From Eubacterium sp. AF36-5BH (GTDB taxonomy: Bacteria > Bacillota > Clostridia > Lachnospirales > Lachnospiraceae): DNA of 64,000 bases. Below the pieces are notes generated by a model. It worked only from the letters and a program-made list of their open reading frames with translations, was not told where the DNA came from and ran no database searches. Location of the stretch: assembly GCF_003460505.1 (NCBI RefSeq), contig NZ_QTVG01000006.1:124001-188000 (forward strand). Direction: 5' to 3'. Position numbers and translations under genes: made by a program. Below, piece by piece: positions 44,261-53,660 of this stretch (position 1 is the stretch's first letter; each line of letters starts with the position of its first letter).

Positions 44261-44529
44261 ACTTCCGCGCAGCCGGGGAGATAGCGGCGCCCTGTACCTG
44301 CAATCCGCTACAGCAGGGGTGATGATTTGCCTAGGGGATATTTTGTAGGGCTGCCCTTTATAAGTGGTGTTGACGTTTGGGTCTTATGCAACAGAATCCT
44401 GTGAACCGTGTCAGGTCAGGAATGAAGCAGCACTAAGCAGATCGTTTTGTGTGACATGAGGAAGCCTAGACCGAGCTAACTGTAAAGGTAACGCTTATGG
44501 GATATTCACAAAGCAAATCGCGCGGATTA
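44261..44529 (+). ncRNA. ffs: Large signal recognition particle RNA (with Alu domain)
   Basis: About 265-270 bases. The 5' Alu-type domain has GGGGAGATAGCGGCGCCCTG and GCAATCCGCTA, as in Bacillus scRNA. Then TTGGGTCTTATGCAAC and TGTGAACC follow. The universal domain IV loop is GTCAGGTCAGGAATGAAGCA (44418-44437 region), which binds Ffh. The ends pair: CCGCGC at 44265-44270 with GCGCGG at 44520-44525. The RNA directs nascent membrane proteins to FtsY and the translocon. Position between tadA and dnaX is typical of Firmicutes. Confidence 0.95.
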
Positions 44530-44534
44530 ATAAT

Positions 44535-44582
44535 AAAAGAAGCTGAAACTTTTAATTTAGAAGTTTCAGCTTCTTTTTTATT
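44535..44582 (+). terminator. Terminator of the SRP RNA gene
   Basis: GAAGCTGAAACTT (44539-44551) is fully complementary to AAGTTTCAGCTTC (44561-44573), the stem extends by A/T pairs, and a run of six T follows. From here to 44732 the sequence is AT-rich with no other clear feature. Confidence 0.93.
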
Positions 44583-44732
44583 CCAAATTGAATTTAGAAG
44601 TTTTAACTTTAATAAAGTGATAATTTGAGACAATGTGATTTATATAAAATATACATTTATATAAAATAGTTTAAAAATATTACAGAATATAATACAATAT
44701 AAATAGTACACAAAAGAAAAAAGGAGGGCAAA

Positions 44733-46682
44733 ATGAAGAAAAAATTTTTAAGTATGGTAATGATTTTGACTATGGTTATGTCAATGTTTTCGGGAGTTGA
44801 TTTATGGAATGTTTCCGTAAAGGCAGCATCAGGATATGCTGTTGGAACATCTGTATATTTTGGTGCTTATTATCAGAATTTCATTACAAATGAAGATATC
44901 ATTTATACATTAGATGATACGGATTTTAACAAAGACGGCACAGTTACCTACAAAGGTGTAAAATATGCCAGAGCAAAAGCTTATGGTAGATTTCACTATG
45001 CCAAGGCAAATGATTCAATAGAATGGCTTGTTTTAGGTGAAAGTGGTGGATATTACACACTTATTTCAAAGAAAGTTTTGTTTATGAGTGATTACCAGGG
45101 ATTTTGGTCAGAATCACAATTAAGAGACAAATTAAACGATGACTTTTATAATACAGCATTTACAAAAAACGAACAAAAAGATATGAAAGCAATTGTAAAT
45201 GTTACAAAATACCATCCATATAACGATGCTTATATAGATAAAAAACCGGCGCAGTATATTGAAACACAGGACAAAGTATCTTTACTTGATAGTGATGAAG
45301 TTCAAAGTTTAGATTATGGTTTTGATGATACAGACAGTGACACAGATACAAGAATAGCATATACAACAAAATATGCAGGATATGATGAACCGGCAGTAAG
45401 ATGGTGGCTTCGAGGTCCTGGTGGCTGGCATTATGGAAACATGGTTCAAAGTTTTGTTTCAGTTACTGGAAAAATAAATACCCAGTATTTTACATATTCA
45501 TATGGTGTAAGACCGGTTATTAAAGTAAAAGCAAATTCAGTACTTTTATCTGACCAGCCATTTGACAGAGATAAGGTAAAGAATGTTACAAATAAAAGTA
45601 ACAGTATTACATTAAATGTAACTGGAACATACAAAGATGGTCAGACAAAGAAAGTGTTAAGGGATACGGAAAAGTATTCAGATGGATATTTTACAAAATC
45701 AAGCTCAAAAATTCAGGGAGGCCTTGCAAAATTGTCAATGCTTGCGGCATCCTCAGTTTATAACAAAAATTATTCCAATAAGCTGATAAAAGCCTGCAAG
45801 TTTAATAAATACAAATATGTAAAAAAGACTCCAAAGAAAAATAACAATGATACCATATCATATGAAGTTGGTATTAGAAATGTAGATGGCACAAATATTG
45901 TGGCTGTTTGGGTAAAAGGTACCGGTGGTGATTATGAGTGGGTTAGCAATTGGAATCTTGGAAAAGGAAATACTCATACAGGTTTTTCCATTGCCGAAGA
46001 AAAGATGTATAAAGAAATAAAAAGTTATTTATCAAGCAACAAAGTAGGGCTGAATAAAAATTCTAAAACGAAGGTTTGGATTACAGGTCATAGCAGAGGA
46101 GCAGCGGTAGCTAATTTATTTGCAAAACATATGAATAGCGTAGTAGGAAAAAATAACGTGTATGCATATACATTTGCAACACCAAGAGTATCTGTCTTGG
46201 CAAAGAAAAAAGGATATGAGAATATTTTTAATTATTTAAATCCGGGAGATTTTGTAACAGAAGTTGCACCAAAGAAATGGGGATACAAAAGATATGGTGT
46301 AGATATAACTTTGACAGAATCAAAAAAGAAATCAATGGAGAAGAAGTTTAAGAAACTGAGCAAAGCGAAATATAATGGATTCGGAGTACAGGGGAAAAAC
46401 TCATTAGTAAAAGCTTTCTTAAAATATGCAGGCAATAAAAAATCTGGATACTATAAGAAAAAGCCAAATAAAACACCAGAATTTTTCTGTAAGTATGGAT
46501 TAGGTTATGTCTTAGGTGGACAGTTAAAGTCCGGACTTAAAAATTGTATTGCTGCATGTAAGTCAAACAATGACGCAAAAAAAGTTATGTTAAAAATGGT
46601 AGTGGACGGCAAGGTGAATAACAAATTTGGATTTGCCCATACACAGCTGGGATATATTGCATGGCTTGATGTAATGTATTAA
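44733..46682 (+). CDS. Secreted protein: DUF6273-like domain fused to class 3 lipase-like hydrolase
   Basis: 649 residues with a signal peptide (about 1-32, cleaved near VKAASG). Residues 36-270 resemble DUF6273: VYFGAYYQ, SIEWLVLGESGGYYTLISKK, WSESQLRDKLNDDFYNTAF, VRWWLRGPGG, YSYGVRPVIKV. The C-terminal part is an alpha/beta hydrolase of the lipase class 3 type with nucleophile motif G-H-S-R-G at 452-456 and FATPRV and NYLNPGDFV downstream. Substrate unknown; lipid or ester on the outside of the cell is inferred. No cell-wall anchor or transmembrane tail. GGAGGG precedes the ATG, and a terminator follows. Confidence 0.8.
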   Translation: MKKKFLSMVMILTMVMSMFSGVDLWNVSVKAASGYAVGTSVYFGAYYQNFITNEDIIYTLDDTDFNKDGTVTYKGVKYARAKAYGRFHYAKANDSIEWLVLGESGGYYTLISKKVLFMSDYQGFWSESQLRDKLNDDFYNTAFTKNEQKDMKAIVNVTKYHPYNDAYIDKKPAQYIETQDKVSLLDSDEVQSLDYGFDDTDSDTDTRIAYTTKYAGYDEPAVRWWLRGPGGWHYGNMVQSFVSVTGKINTQYFTYSYGVRPVIKVKANSVLLSDQPFDRDKVKNVTNKSNSITLNVTGTYKDGQTKKVLRDTEKYSDGYFTKSSSKIQGGLAKLSMLAASSVYNKNYSNKLIKACKFNKYKYVKKTPKKNNNDTISYEVGIRNVDGTNIVAVWVKGTGGDYEWVSNWNLGKGNTHTGFSIAEEKMYKEIKSYLSSNKVGLNKNSKTKVWITGHSRGAAVANLFAKHMNSVVGKNNVYAYTFATPRVSVLAKKKGYENIFNYLNPGDFVTEVAPKKWGYKRYGVDITLTESKKKSMEKKFKKLSKAKYNGFGVQGKNSLVKAFLKYAGNKKSGYYKKKPNKTPEFFCKYGLGYVLGGQLKSGLKNCIAACKSNNDAKKVMLKMVVDGKVNNKFGFAHTQLGYIAWLDVMY

Positions 46683-46709
46683 TTTATAATTAAAATATTT
46701 TATAAAAAG

Positions 46710-46747
46710 AAAAGTTTTCCAACATCTTGTATGGAAAACTTTTTTAG
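46710..46747 (+). terminator. Terminator after the lipase-like gene
   Basis: AAAAGTTTTCCA (46710-46721) pairs with TGGAAAACTTTT (46732-46743), followed by TTAGTTT. Confidence 0.85.
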
Positions 46748-46815
46748 TTTATAATAGTATCCAAAGGTGCAAATGGGTGTACTATGCCCAAAAATATTAC
46801 AGCAAAGGAGAAAAC

Positions 46816-48381
46816 ATGTCTTACACAGCATTGTATAGAAAATTCAGACCAACATCTTTTGATGAAGTAAAGGGTCAGGATCATATTGTGCAAACTTTAA
46901 AAAATCAGATAAATGCAAACAGAATAGGACATGCTTACTTATTTTGTGGAACAAGAGGAACAGGTAAAACCAGTGTGGCAAAGATTTTTGCAAAAGCCGT
47001 AAACTGCGAACATCCTGTTGATGGTAGTCCCTGCAATGAATGTGATGTATGTAAGGGGATTAATTCAGGCAGTTCCATGAATGTAATAGAAATTGATGCT
47101 GCCTCAAATAATGGTGTAGATAACATAAGACAAATCAGAGATGAAATACAGTATACTCCGTCAAGTGGAAAATATACTGTATATATTATTGACGAAGTTC
47201 ACATGCTGTCAATTGGAGCTTTTAATGCTTTGCTTAAAACATTGGAAGAACCACCATCATATGTATTGTTTATATTGGCAACAACGGAACCACATAAGAT
47301 CCCAATTACAATTTTATCAAGATGTCAAAGATATAATTTTAAAAGAATTTCCATCGATACTATTGTAAACAGACTTGCGGAACTTATGGAAAAAGAAAAT
47401 ATTGAAGTTGAAGAAAAGGCACTTCGATATGTGGCAAAAGCTGCAGATGGTTCCATGCGTGATGCACTTAGTCTTTTGGACCAGTGCATAGCCTTTTATT
47501 TAGGACAGAAGTTAACATACGAGAATGTTCTAGAGGTTTTAGGGGCTGTTGATAACGAGATTTTCAGCAGACTTACAAGACAAATCATTAACGGTGATGT
47601 TGTTTCATGTATTAATTTATTAGATGAAATAATTATGCAGGGACGAGAACTAGGACAGTTTGTTAATGATTTTATTTGGTATTTACGAAATTTGATGCTT
47701 ATTAAAACATCTGATGAAGCAAGTGAAATTATAGATGCTTCCCAGGAGAGAATACAGTCTCTTAAAGAAGAAGCGGATATGGTGGATACAGATGTAATTA
47801 TGAGATATATTAGAATTTTTTCTGAATTGGCAGGACAAATCAAATATTCATCACAGAAACGTGTGTTAATAGAAATTGCATTTATTAAATTAACTAAACC
47901 TGCCATGGAAAGAGACATAAGTTCATTAAATAACAGAATTGCTTTAATGGAGAAGAAAATAGAAAATGGTGATTTTGTTTCAAAGCAGGTGGCCTCTGAA
48001 CCTACTGTTCAGGCACAGGAGAAACCAAAGGAAAAGAAGGTATTTGATAAACCGGTTCCGGCTGACATACAGGCAGTTGTGGATAACTGGGGAAGAATCA
48101 AGAGACACATTTCTAATCCATATAAGATTTATTTAAATGATGCAAGATTTAGCGTCAAAGGTGAAGACACCTTGCTAATTGTATTTAACGCAGGTTCAAT
48201 TGGTTATGAAGGTTGTAATAAACCTGAGGTAATAGAGATGCTTACTAATGTGATTAGTGAAGAAATACAAAAACAGGTAAGAATTGAAATGACTATATTA
48301 GAAAATAATCAGAGTTTTAGTGATTATTTTATGGAAGTAGTCTCAAAAATAAAAATGGAAGTTGAAGAGGAGGATTTCTAA
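46816..48381 (+). CDS. dnaX: DNA polymerase III gamma/tau subunit
   Basis: 521 residues. The clamp-loader ATPase starts SYTALYRKFRPTSFDEVKGQDHIV. It has Walker A GTRGTGKTSVAKIFAKAVNC, the zinc cysteines CNECDVC, Walker B VYIIDEVHML and the sensor SRCQRYNFKRI. The C-terminal part after about 360 is short and contains WGRIKRHISNPYKIYLNDA, so this is a compact tau. No slippery sequence for programmed frameshifting is evident. The ATG at 46816 follows AAAGGAG; the frame is open from 46777, but without a ribosome site. It abuts ybaB and recR. Confidence 0.95.
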   Translation: MSYTALYRKFRPTSFDEVKGQDHIVQTLKNQINANRIGHAYLFCGTRGTGKTSVAKIFAKAVNCEHPVDGSPCNECDVCKGINSGSSMNVIEIDAASNNGVDNIRQIRDEIQYTPSSGKYTVYIIDEVHMLSIGAFNALLKTLEEPPSYVLFILATTEPHKIPITILSRCQRYNFKRISIDTIVNRLAELMEKENIEVEEKALRYVAKAADGSMRDALSLLDQCIAFYLGQKLTYENVLEVLGAVDNEIFSRLTRQIINGDVVSCINLLDEIIMQGRELGQFVNDFIWYLRNLMLIKTSDEASEIIDASQERIQSLKEEADMVDTDVIMRYIRIFSELAGQIKYSSQKRVLIEIAFIKLTKPAMERDISSLNNRIALMEKKIENGDFVSKQVASEPTVQAQEKPKEKKVFDKPVPADIQAVVDNWGRIKRHISNPYKIYLNDARFSVKGEDTLLIVFNAGSIGYEGCNKPEVIEMLTNVISEEIQKQVRIEMTILENNQSFSDYFMEVVSKIKMEVEEEDF

Positions 48382-48720
48382 ATGGCAAGAAGAGGAGGAT
48401 TTCCGGGAGGCATGCCTGGAAACATGAATAATATAATGAAGCAGGCACAGAAGATGCAAAAGCAGATGGAAGAAGCACAGGCTCAGCTTGAAGAGTCAAG
48501 CTACACTGCAACATCAGGTGGCGGTGCCGTTGAAGTTACAATATCAGGTAAGAAAGAAATTACAAGTATTAAATTTGATCCGGAAGTAGTTGATCCAGAT
48601 GATATTGAAATGCTTGAAGATTTAACAATGGCAGCAGTTAATGAAGCTATTAGAAAAATCGAAGAAGTATCAGCACAGAAAATGTCTAAAATTACCGGTG
48701 GAATGGGTGGTCTATTCTAA
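48382..48720 (+). CDS. YbaB/EbfC nucleoid-associated protein
   Basis: 112 residues starting [20 protein letters not shown], with the coiled central part [30 protein letters not shown] and [20 protein letters not shown]. These dimeric proteins bind DNA and are nearly always encoded between dnaX and recR. The start follows the dnaX stop directly, with GAGGAGG inside the dnaX end, so translation is coupled. The recR start overlaps its stop by one base. Confidence 0.94.
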   Translation: MARRGGFPGGMPGNMNNIMKQAQKMQKQMEEAQAQLEESSYTATSGGGAVEVTISGKKEITSIKFDPEVVDPDDIEMLEDLTMAAVNEAIRKIEEVSAQKMSKITGGMGGLF

Positions 48721-49316
48721 TGGATTACTACAGTGGTTACATTACAAAGTTAATAGAAGAGCTTTCAGCTTTGCCGGGAGTTGGTCCCAAAACAGCAGGA
48801 AGGCTTGCATTCCACATATTAGACATGCCTAGCGAACAGGTACATGATTTAGCGTCTGCAATTGTAGAGGCAAAGAATAATGTAAAATATTGTAAAATCT
48901 GTTGTACCCTTACAGATCAGGAAGTATGTCCAATCTGTAGCAGTAATCAAAGAGACCACAAGACAATTATGGTGGTTGAAACAACAAAGGATATGGCAGC
49001 CTATGAAAAAATAGGAGAATACAAAGGTGTATACCATGTTTTACATGGAGCGATTAATCCAATGGCTGGCATTGGGCAAAATGATATTAAATTAAAAGAA
49101 TTATTTCAACGACTAAAAGATGATGTTGATGAAGTAATTATAGCTACAAATTCCAGCGTAGAGGGTGAGGCTACGGCAATGTATATTAGCAAGGTGGTTA
49201 AACCTTTGGGAATTAAAGTTACAAGAATAGCCAGTGGCGTTCCCGTTGGAGGAGATTTAGAGTGCATTGACAATGTTACATTGCTAAGGGCATTAGAAGG
49301 ACGTGTAACAGTTTAA
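48720..49316 (+). CDS. recR: Recombination protein RecR
   Basis: 198 residues, usual length. The N-terminal helix-hairpin-helix ([17 protein letters not shown]) leads to a four-Cys zinc finger ([16 protein letters not shown]). A Toprim domain ([41 protein letters not shown]) and [25 protein letters not shown] end the protein. With RecF and RecO it loads RecA at gaps. Confidence 0.97.
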   Translation: MDYYSGYITKLIEELSALPGVGPKTAGRLAFHILDMPSEQVHDLASAIVEAKNNVKYCKICCTLTDQEVCPICSSNQRDHKTIMVVETTKDMAAYEKIGEYKGVYHVLHGAINPMAGIGQNDIKLKELFQRLKDDVDEVIIATNSSVEGEATAMYISKVVKPLGIKVTRIASGVPVGGDLECIDNVTLLRALEGRVTV

Positions 49317-49341
49317 CAAGTCAAAACAAAGAGGTATTCAA

Positions 49342-52300
49342 ATGGATAGAAATGAACAGATACAAAAAATGGATGAGCTAAGAGATGCAATGAAACGCAG
49401 GGATTTTGACAGAGCAGTTGACATTGCAGATTCTTTAGATTTAAAGAGAATAAAAGACAATAATATTTTAAGTTTAGTTGCAGATGCCTATGAGGTGACT
49501 CATAATTTTGAAGAGGCAAAAGAAGCTTTAACAATTGCTTATGAAAATACAAATGCAGGTAGACTTATTGCATACAAGCTATGTTTAATTTCTGTTAAAA
49601 CAAAAGACTTTGCTGCAGCAAGAAGCTATTATGAAGACTTTATTGAAATGGCACCAAGAGATACTGCAAGATATATTCTAAGATATAGAATGGCAAAGGC
49701 TCAGGGAAAACCTATTGAAGAGTTAATTAATATTTTGGAAGAATATGTAAATCTTGACATGGAAGAAAAATGGGCTTACGAGTTGGCAAAACTTTATTAC
49801 AAAGCCGGCAAAAAGGACAAATGCCTTGATATATGCGATGAGATTAATTTATGGTTCTCCGAAGGAAAATATGTAAAGAAAGCCTCTGACTTAAAAGAAA
49901 AAATCAATAATCCAAAGGCTGCAAAGATAAAAAAAGAAAAAGAAAAAAAGGCTGAAACACTGGCGGAAAACAGTGCGGATGAAATTATAGAAATTACTGA
50001 TATTTCAGAAGATGGAGTGAAGGCTAAAATTGTTGAGGCTCCCAAAATGACTGAAGAACCAACTATTGCTGAAATAGTAAGTAATGAAAATGGTCAGACA
50101 AAAGAAGAAGTGAAGCCTGAACCTGAAAAAACTTCAGAGACTGTGGATGAAATCCAGTTCTTAGATGAAGACGGAAATGTTGAAGAAAAGAAAATTATTT
50201 CTAAAGCAGAAGAAAAATCACATAAGAAACAGAAAAGAACTTTTAGACCTTTTGAAATTAATCCTGACATGATACAGAAAGACACAGCTTCTGTGATCAA
50301 ACCGGAAAAAGAAGAGGAGAGTGTTCCAGAAGAAGTTGAACCAAAGCAGGCTGAAAATGAAGAGAAGAATATAGAAGAATTTATTAATTTGAATTCAAGT
50401 GAAGATGATGATATGGAAGAAATTATTCTTTCTGATGAACCTGAAACAGTCGATTCAGTAACATCACAGAATGACAAGGTACCTGAAATTGTTGACGAAG
50501 CTCAGCAGAAAACAAAAACTAATGATGATCAGGTTAAAGTTACAAACAGTGACAATACTGAAACAGTTAAGGGAACAATTGAAAATGGCGAATTTGAACC
50601 GGATTTACATGACGGTGACATTACAGTTGGTCAGTTGCTAAACGATGAAGAACAGCCTAAGTCACAGGCAGATGAGAAAGTTTCAGAACAGGTTGAACCG
50701 GAAGAATCAAGAACTGAAAAATTAACAGGCATTAATGATGTAAGTGATATTTTAAGACAGCTTCAGGAAAGAGGAATTCTTAAACCTGAAACTGTAAAAG
50801 AAGCAGTTGACATTATTAATGAGGCAGCAGAAGTTAATGACAGCAATTCTAAAGCAAAGCAAGAAGACAGCATACTTCCAATTGATGAAAGTGTTATTGA
50901 AGAGTCTGATGATGAATTGGTTTCTAAAGAAGAATTAAATGAAACAGAAGAAAAAGTTGAAGGCACTGAAAATGATGATGCAATTAAGGTAGAAGAACGT
51001 GTTCATGATAACATAGAAATTGATGAAAGTGATATTGTTTTAGAAGAAGATTTAGAAGAAAACAAAAACGCTCAGTCAACTGAGAATATCGTTCCTGATG
51101 ATTTGGGGAGCACACGTATATTTGGAAAAATTCAGATTCCTTCAAGTGAAGAAGAACAACCAAATGTAAGCAGAGTTGTAAAACCACAGGTAGAGGAACA
51201 AATTGAAGAAGGACTACATGAGGAAACAGGTGAAGTTCCGGCACTTGATTTAGGCTACAAAACGCCAACAAGAGATGAAAGCAATGACTTAGGACAGAAG
51301 AAGATGTACAAAAATATTGCTGCTAACTCTGATATGGGATATAAGACTGATAAACTGCCAACCCGCGATGAATTGCAAAAAGCAATAAAAGAAGCAGAGG
51401 AAGTTGTATCAAATAATCAGGAAGACTCAGATGTAAGAGTTAAAGAAAACCCAACATCTAAAGTTGAAATATTAGCAGGTGCAGGTATTGTTCCGGAAGG
51501 TGAATTTGAAGTTGAGTCTAAAGAGCAAAAACAGGCTCAAGGCAAACAAAAGTCTGATACACCGGCAGGCGAAGATAGAACTATAGATACTCCTAAAACA
51601 CAGGTGGTTGAAAAGAAAACATCAGCTGGGGCAGAAGCAAATGCGGAGTCTGTTGAATCGGAAGAAAAAGCAACTACTGCTGAGGCAGAAGAAAAAGCAG
51701 ATAACAAAAGCATTAATACTGAAACGAGAACAGAAGAAAAAGCTGACAATATAGAAGCAAAGATAGAAGAGGCCGTTGAAGTAGAAAAAGAGGCGGATGA
51801 AGCTGCAGAAACAGAAGCAAAGGTAGAAGATGAAGCTACTGAAACGGAAGCAAATGTGGAAGAACCAGTTACAGCTACTGAAGCAAAAACGGAAGAAAAA
51901 GTAGCTGCTACAGCAGAGGCAGAACCAGAAGAAGCAACAGAAAATAAAAAGACAGAAAATAAAAAGACAGAAAAGAAAGAAGACCAGACAATGGATAATA
52001 ATATTGTTCGCGAGAATGTTTTATCAGAAGCTGAACTTACAGAATTTAAAAACTACTTGAATGTTGAAGGCTTTGAGATTAACATAAGAGAAGTTTTACA
52101 GGAATTGATTGTTAATTATTCTCCAAATGGTAAGTCAGAACATGGAAATGTAATTATAATGGGGAATGAAAAAACAGGAAAGACAACATTAGCCATTGAA
52201 TTAATTAAACTTGTAAACAGAAAACGTGGTAGAAGAAACAGAAAACTTGCAAAAGTTGATGCACGAGTGCTTAATAGAAAAGGCTTTAAATATGTATTAG

Positions 52301-52773
52301 GCAAGTTAGTAGGCAGTGACTTAATTATCGAAAATGCAGACCAACTTGGAAAAATGACTGTTATTAGCCTGTTAGATGGATGTGGAATGTTTACAGATGA
52401 CATGCTTATTATTCTTGAAGGAAATGAAGATGGCATGGAAGAGTTACTTAAGGAGAATCCAAAACTTGAAACTACATTTAATCACATTGTTAGAATCAAG
52501 GAATACAACATTGAGGAATGGGTAGAATATGGAAAGCGTTATGCATTGAACAAAGGATACGAAATGGATGAACTTGCCAACTTGGCATTTTATAAGGCAA
52601 TAGATGATTATTTTGGAGCAAATAAGGGAATTTCACAGGACAATGTTGAAGAAATAATCGACAATGCCATTGCGCATACCAAGAAGTTGGGAAGAAAGTT
52701 CAAAGGTATATTTGGTTCAAAGTCAAAAAATGACGGACTTAATTTATTACAGGAATCAGATTTTGAAATTTAG
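49342..52773 (+). CDS. Giant TPR / acidic disordered / degenerate CbxX-type AAA protein
   Basis: 1143 residues, soluble, in three parts. Residues 1-200 are helical repeats of TPR type (DFDRAVDIADSLDLKRIKD, NFEEAKEALTIAYENTN, KLYYKAGKKDKCLDICDEI). Residues 200-890 are extremely Glu-rich and probably disordered; inside lie DDLGSTRIFGKIQI (586-599) and a duplicated (L/M)GYKT-x(2,4)-TRDE unit (about 635-680). Residues 890-1143 are AAA-like: Walker A GNEKTGKTT (941-949), then DLIIENADQL (993-1002), where Walker B normally has Asp-Glu, then NPKLETTFNHIVRI and DYFG, as in CbxX/SpoVK proteins. Position after recR suggests co-transcription. Function unknown. Confidence 0.8.
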   Translation: MDRNEQIQKMDELRDAMKRRDFDRAVDIADSLDLKRIKDNNILSLVADAYEVTHNFEEAKEALTIAYENTNAGRLIAYKLCLISVKTKDFAAARSYYEDFIEMAPRDTARYILRYRMAKAQGKPIEELINILEEYVNLDMEEKWAYELAKLYYKAGKKDKCLDICDEINLWFSEGKYVKKASDLKEKINNPKAAKIKKEKEKKAETLAENSADEIIEITDISEDGVKAKIVEAPKMTEEPTIAEIVSNENGQTKEEVKPEPEKTSETVDEIQFLDEDGNVEEKKIISKAEEKSHKKQKRTFRPFEINPDMIQKDTASVIKPEKEEESVPEEVEPKQAENEEKNIEEFINLNSSEDDDMEEIILSDEPETVDSVTSQNDKVPEIVDEAQQKTKTNDDQVKVTNSDNTETVKGTIENGEFEPDLHDGDITVGQLLNDEEQPKSQADEKVSEQVEPEESRTEKLTGINDVSDILRQLQERGILKPETVKEAVDIINEAAEVNDSNSKAKQEDSILPIDESVIEESDDELVSKEELNETEEKVEGTENDDAIKVEERVHDNIEIDESDIVLEEDLEENKNAQSTENIVPDDLGSTRIFGKIQIPSSEEEQPNVSRVVKPQVEEQIEEGLHEETGEVPALDLGYKTPTRDESNDLGQKKMYKNIAANSDMGYKTDKLPTRDELQKAIKEAEEVVSNNQEDSDVRVKENPTSKVEILAGAGIVPEGEFEVESKEQKQAQGKQKSDTPAGEDRTIDTPKTQVVEKKTSAGAEANAESVESEEKATTAEAEEKADNKSINTETRTEEKADNIEAKIEEAVEVEKEADEAAETEAKVEDEATETEANVEEPVTATEAKTEEKVAATAEAEPEEATENKKTENKKTEKKEDQTMDNNIVRENVLSEAELTEFKNYLNVEGFEINIREVLQELIVNYSPNGKSEHGNVIIMGNEKTGKTTLAIELIKLVNRKRGRRNRKLAKVDARVLNRKGFKYVLGKLVGSDLIIENADQLGKMTVISLLDGCGMFTDDMLIILEGNEDGMEELLKENPKLETTFNHIVRIKEYNIEEWVEYGKRYALNKGYEMDELANLAFYKAIDDYFGANKGISQDNVEEIIDNAIAHTKKLGRKFKGIFGSKSKNDGLNLLQESDFEI

Positions 52774-52820
52774 TATAATTCAGACATATAAAATTTTCAT
52801 ATTTAAGAAAGGAAGTAACA

Positions 52821-53660
52821 ATGGAAAATTTACAGCTTGCAAAAATTGCAAATGAAGTGAGAAAGAATGTTGTGACAGCATTACACAGTGCAAAGTCAGG
52901 ACATCCGGGTGGATCATTATCAGCAGCAGACATGCTTACATTTCTTTATTTTGAAGAAATGAATGGTCTTGATCCCAAAAATCCAAACAAACCGGATAGA
53001 GACAGATTTGTTTTATCAAAAGGACATGCAGCACCGGGATTATATGGTGTATTAGCAGAAAAAGGATTTATTCCAAAGGAAGATTTAACAACTTTAAGAA
53101 AGATTGACTCATATTTGCAGGGACATCCTGATATGAAGCACACACCTGGAGTTGATATGTCAGCAGGTTCTCTTGGACAGGGAATTTCAGCAGCAGTAGG
53201 TATGGCACTTGCCGGAAAGATGGATAACAGTGACTATCGTGTTTATGCAATGCTAGGTGATGGAGAAATCGAAGAAGGACAGGTTTGGGAAGCAGCAATG
53301 TTTGCAGGTCACAGAAAATTAGATAATATGGTATTTATTGTGGATAACAATAATTTGCAGATTGATGGAACAGTTGAGGATGTATGCTCACCTTATCCCA
53401 TTGATGAAAAATTTAAGGCATTCAATTTCCATGTAGTTACAATTAACGGACATGACTTTGACCAAATCAGAAGTGCTTTAAATGAAGCAAAAGAAACAAA
53501 GGGTATGCCAACAGCAATCGTTATGAATACTGTAAAAGGAAAAGGTGTATCTTTTATGGAAAATAAAGTAAATTGGCATGGTGCAGCTCCTAATGATGAG
53601 CAGTACAAAGTGGCAATGGAAGATTTAGAGAAAGTAGGTGAAGCATTATGTCAGAAGTAA
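52821..53660 (+). CDS. Transketolase, N-terminal subunit
   Basis: 279 residues corresponding to the thiamine-diphosphate-binding half of transketolase: SGHPGGSLSAADMLTFLYF, RDRFVLSKGHAAPGLYGVLAEKG, GSLGQGISAAVGMALAGK and the ThDP motif GDGEIEEGQVWEAAMFA. It transfers two-carbon units between sugar phosphates in the pentose phosphate pathway. It needs the C-terminal subunit encoded next; their frames overlap by 13 bases. Two separate genes with their own starts is a normal state in many Clostridia and not a broken gene. GAAAGGAAG precedes the ATG. Confidence 0.94.
   Translation: MENLQLAKIANEVRKNVVTALHSAKSGHPGGSLSAADMLTFLYFEEMNGLDPKNPNKPDRDRFVLSKGHAAPGLYGVLAEKGFIPKEDLTTLRKIDSYLQGHPDMKHTPGVDMSAGSLGQGISAAVGMALAGKMDNSDYRVYAMLGDGEIEEGQVWEAAMFAGHRKLDNMVFIVDNNNLQIDGTVEDVCSPYPIDEKFKAFNFHVVTINGHDFDQIRSALNEAKETKGMPTAIVMNTVKGKGVSFMENKVNWHGAAPNDEQYKVAMEDLEKVGEALCQK

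Noticed and set aside
46816..48381. Programmed frameshift producing gamma from dnaX
   Set aside because: I found no A-AAA-AAG type slippery site with a downstream hairpin near the end of the ATPase region.
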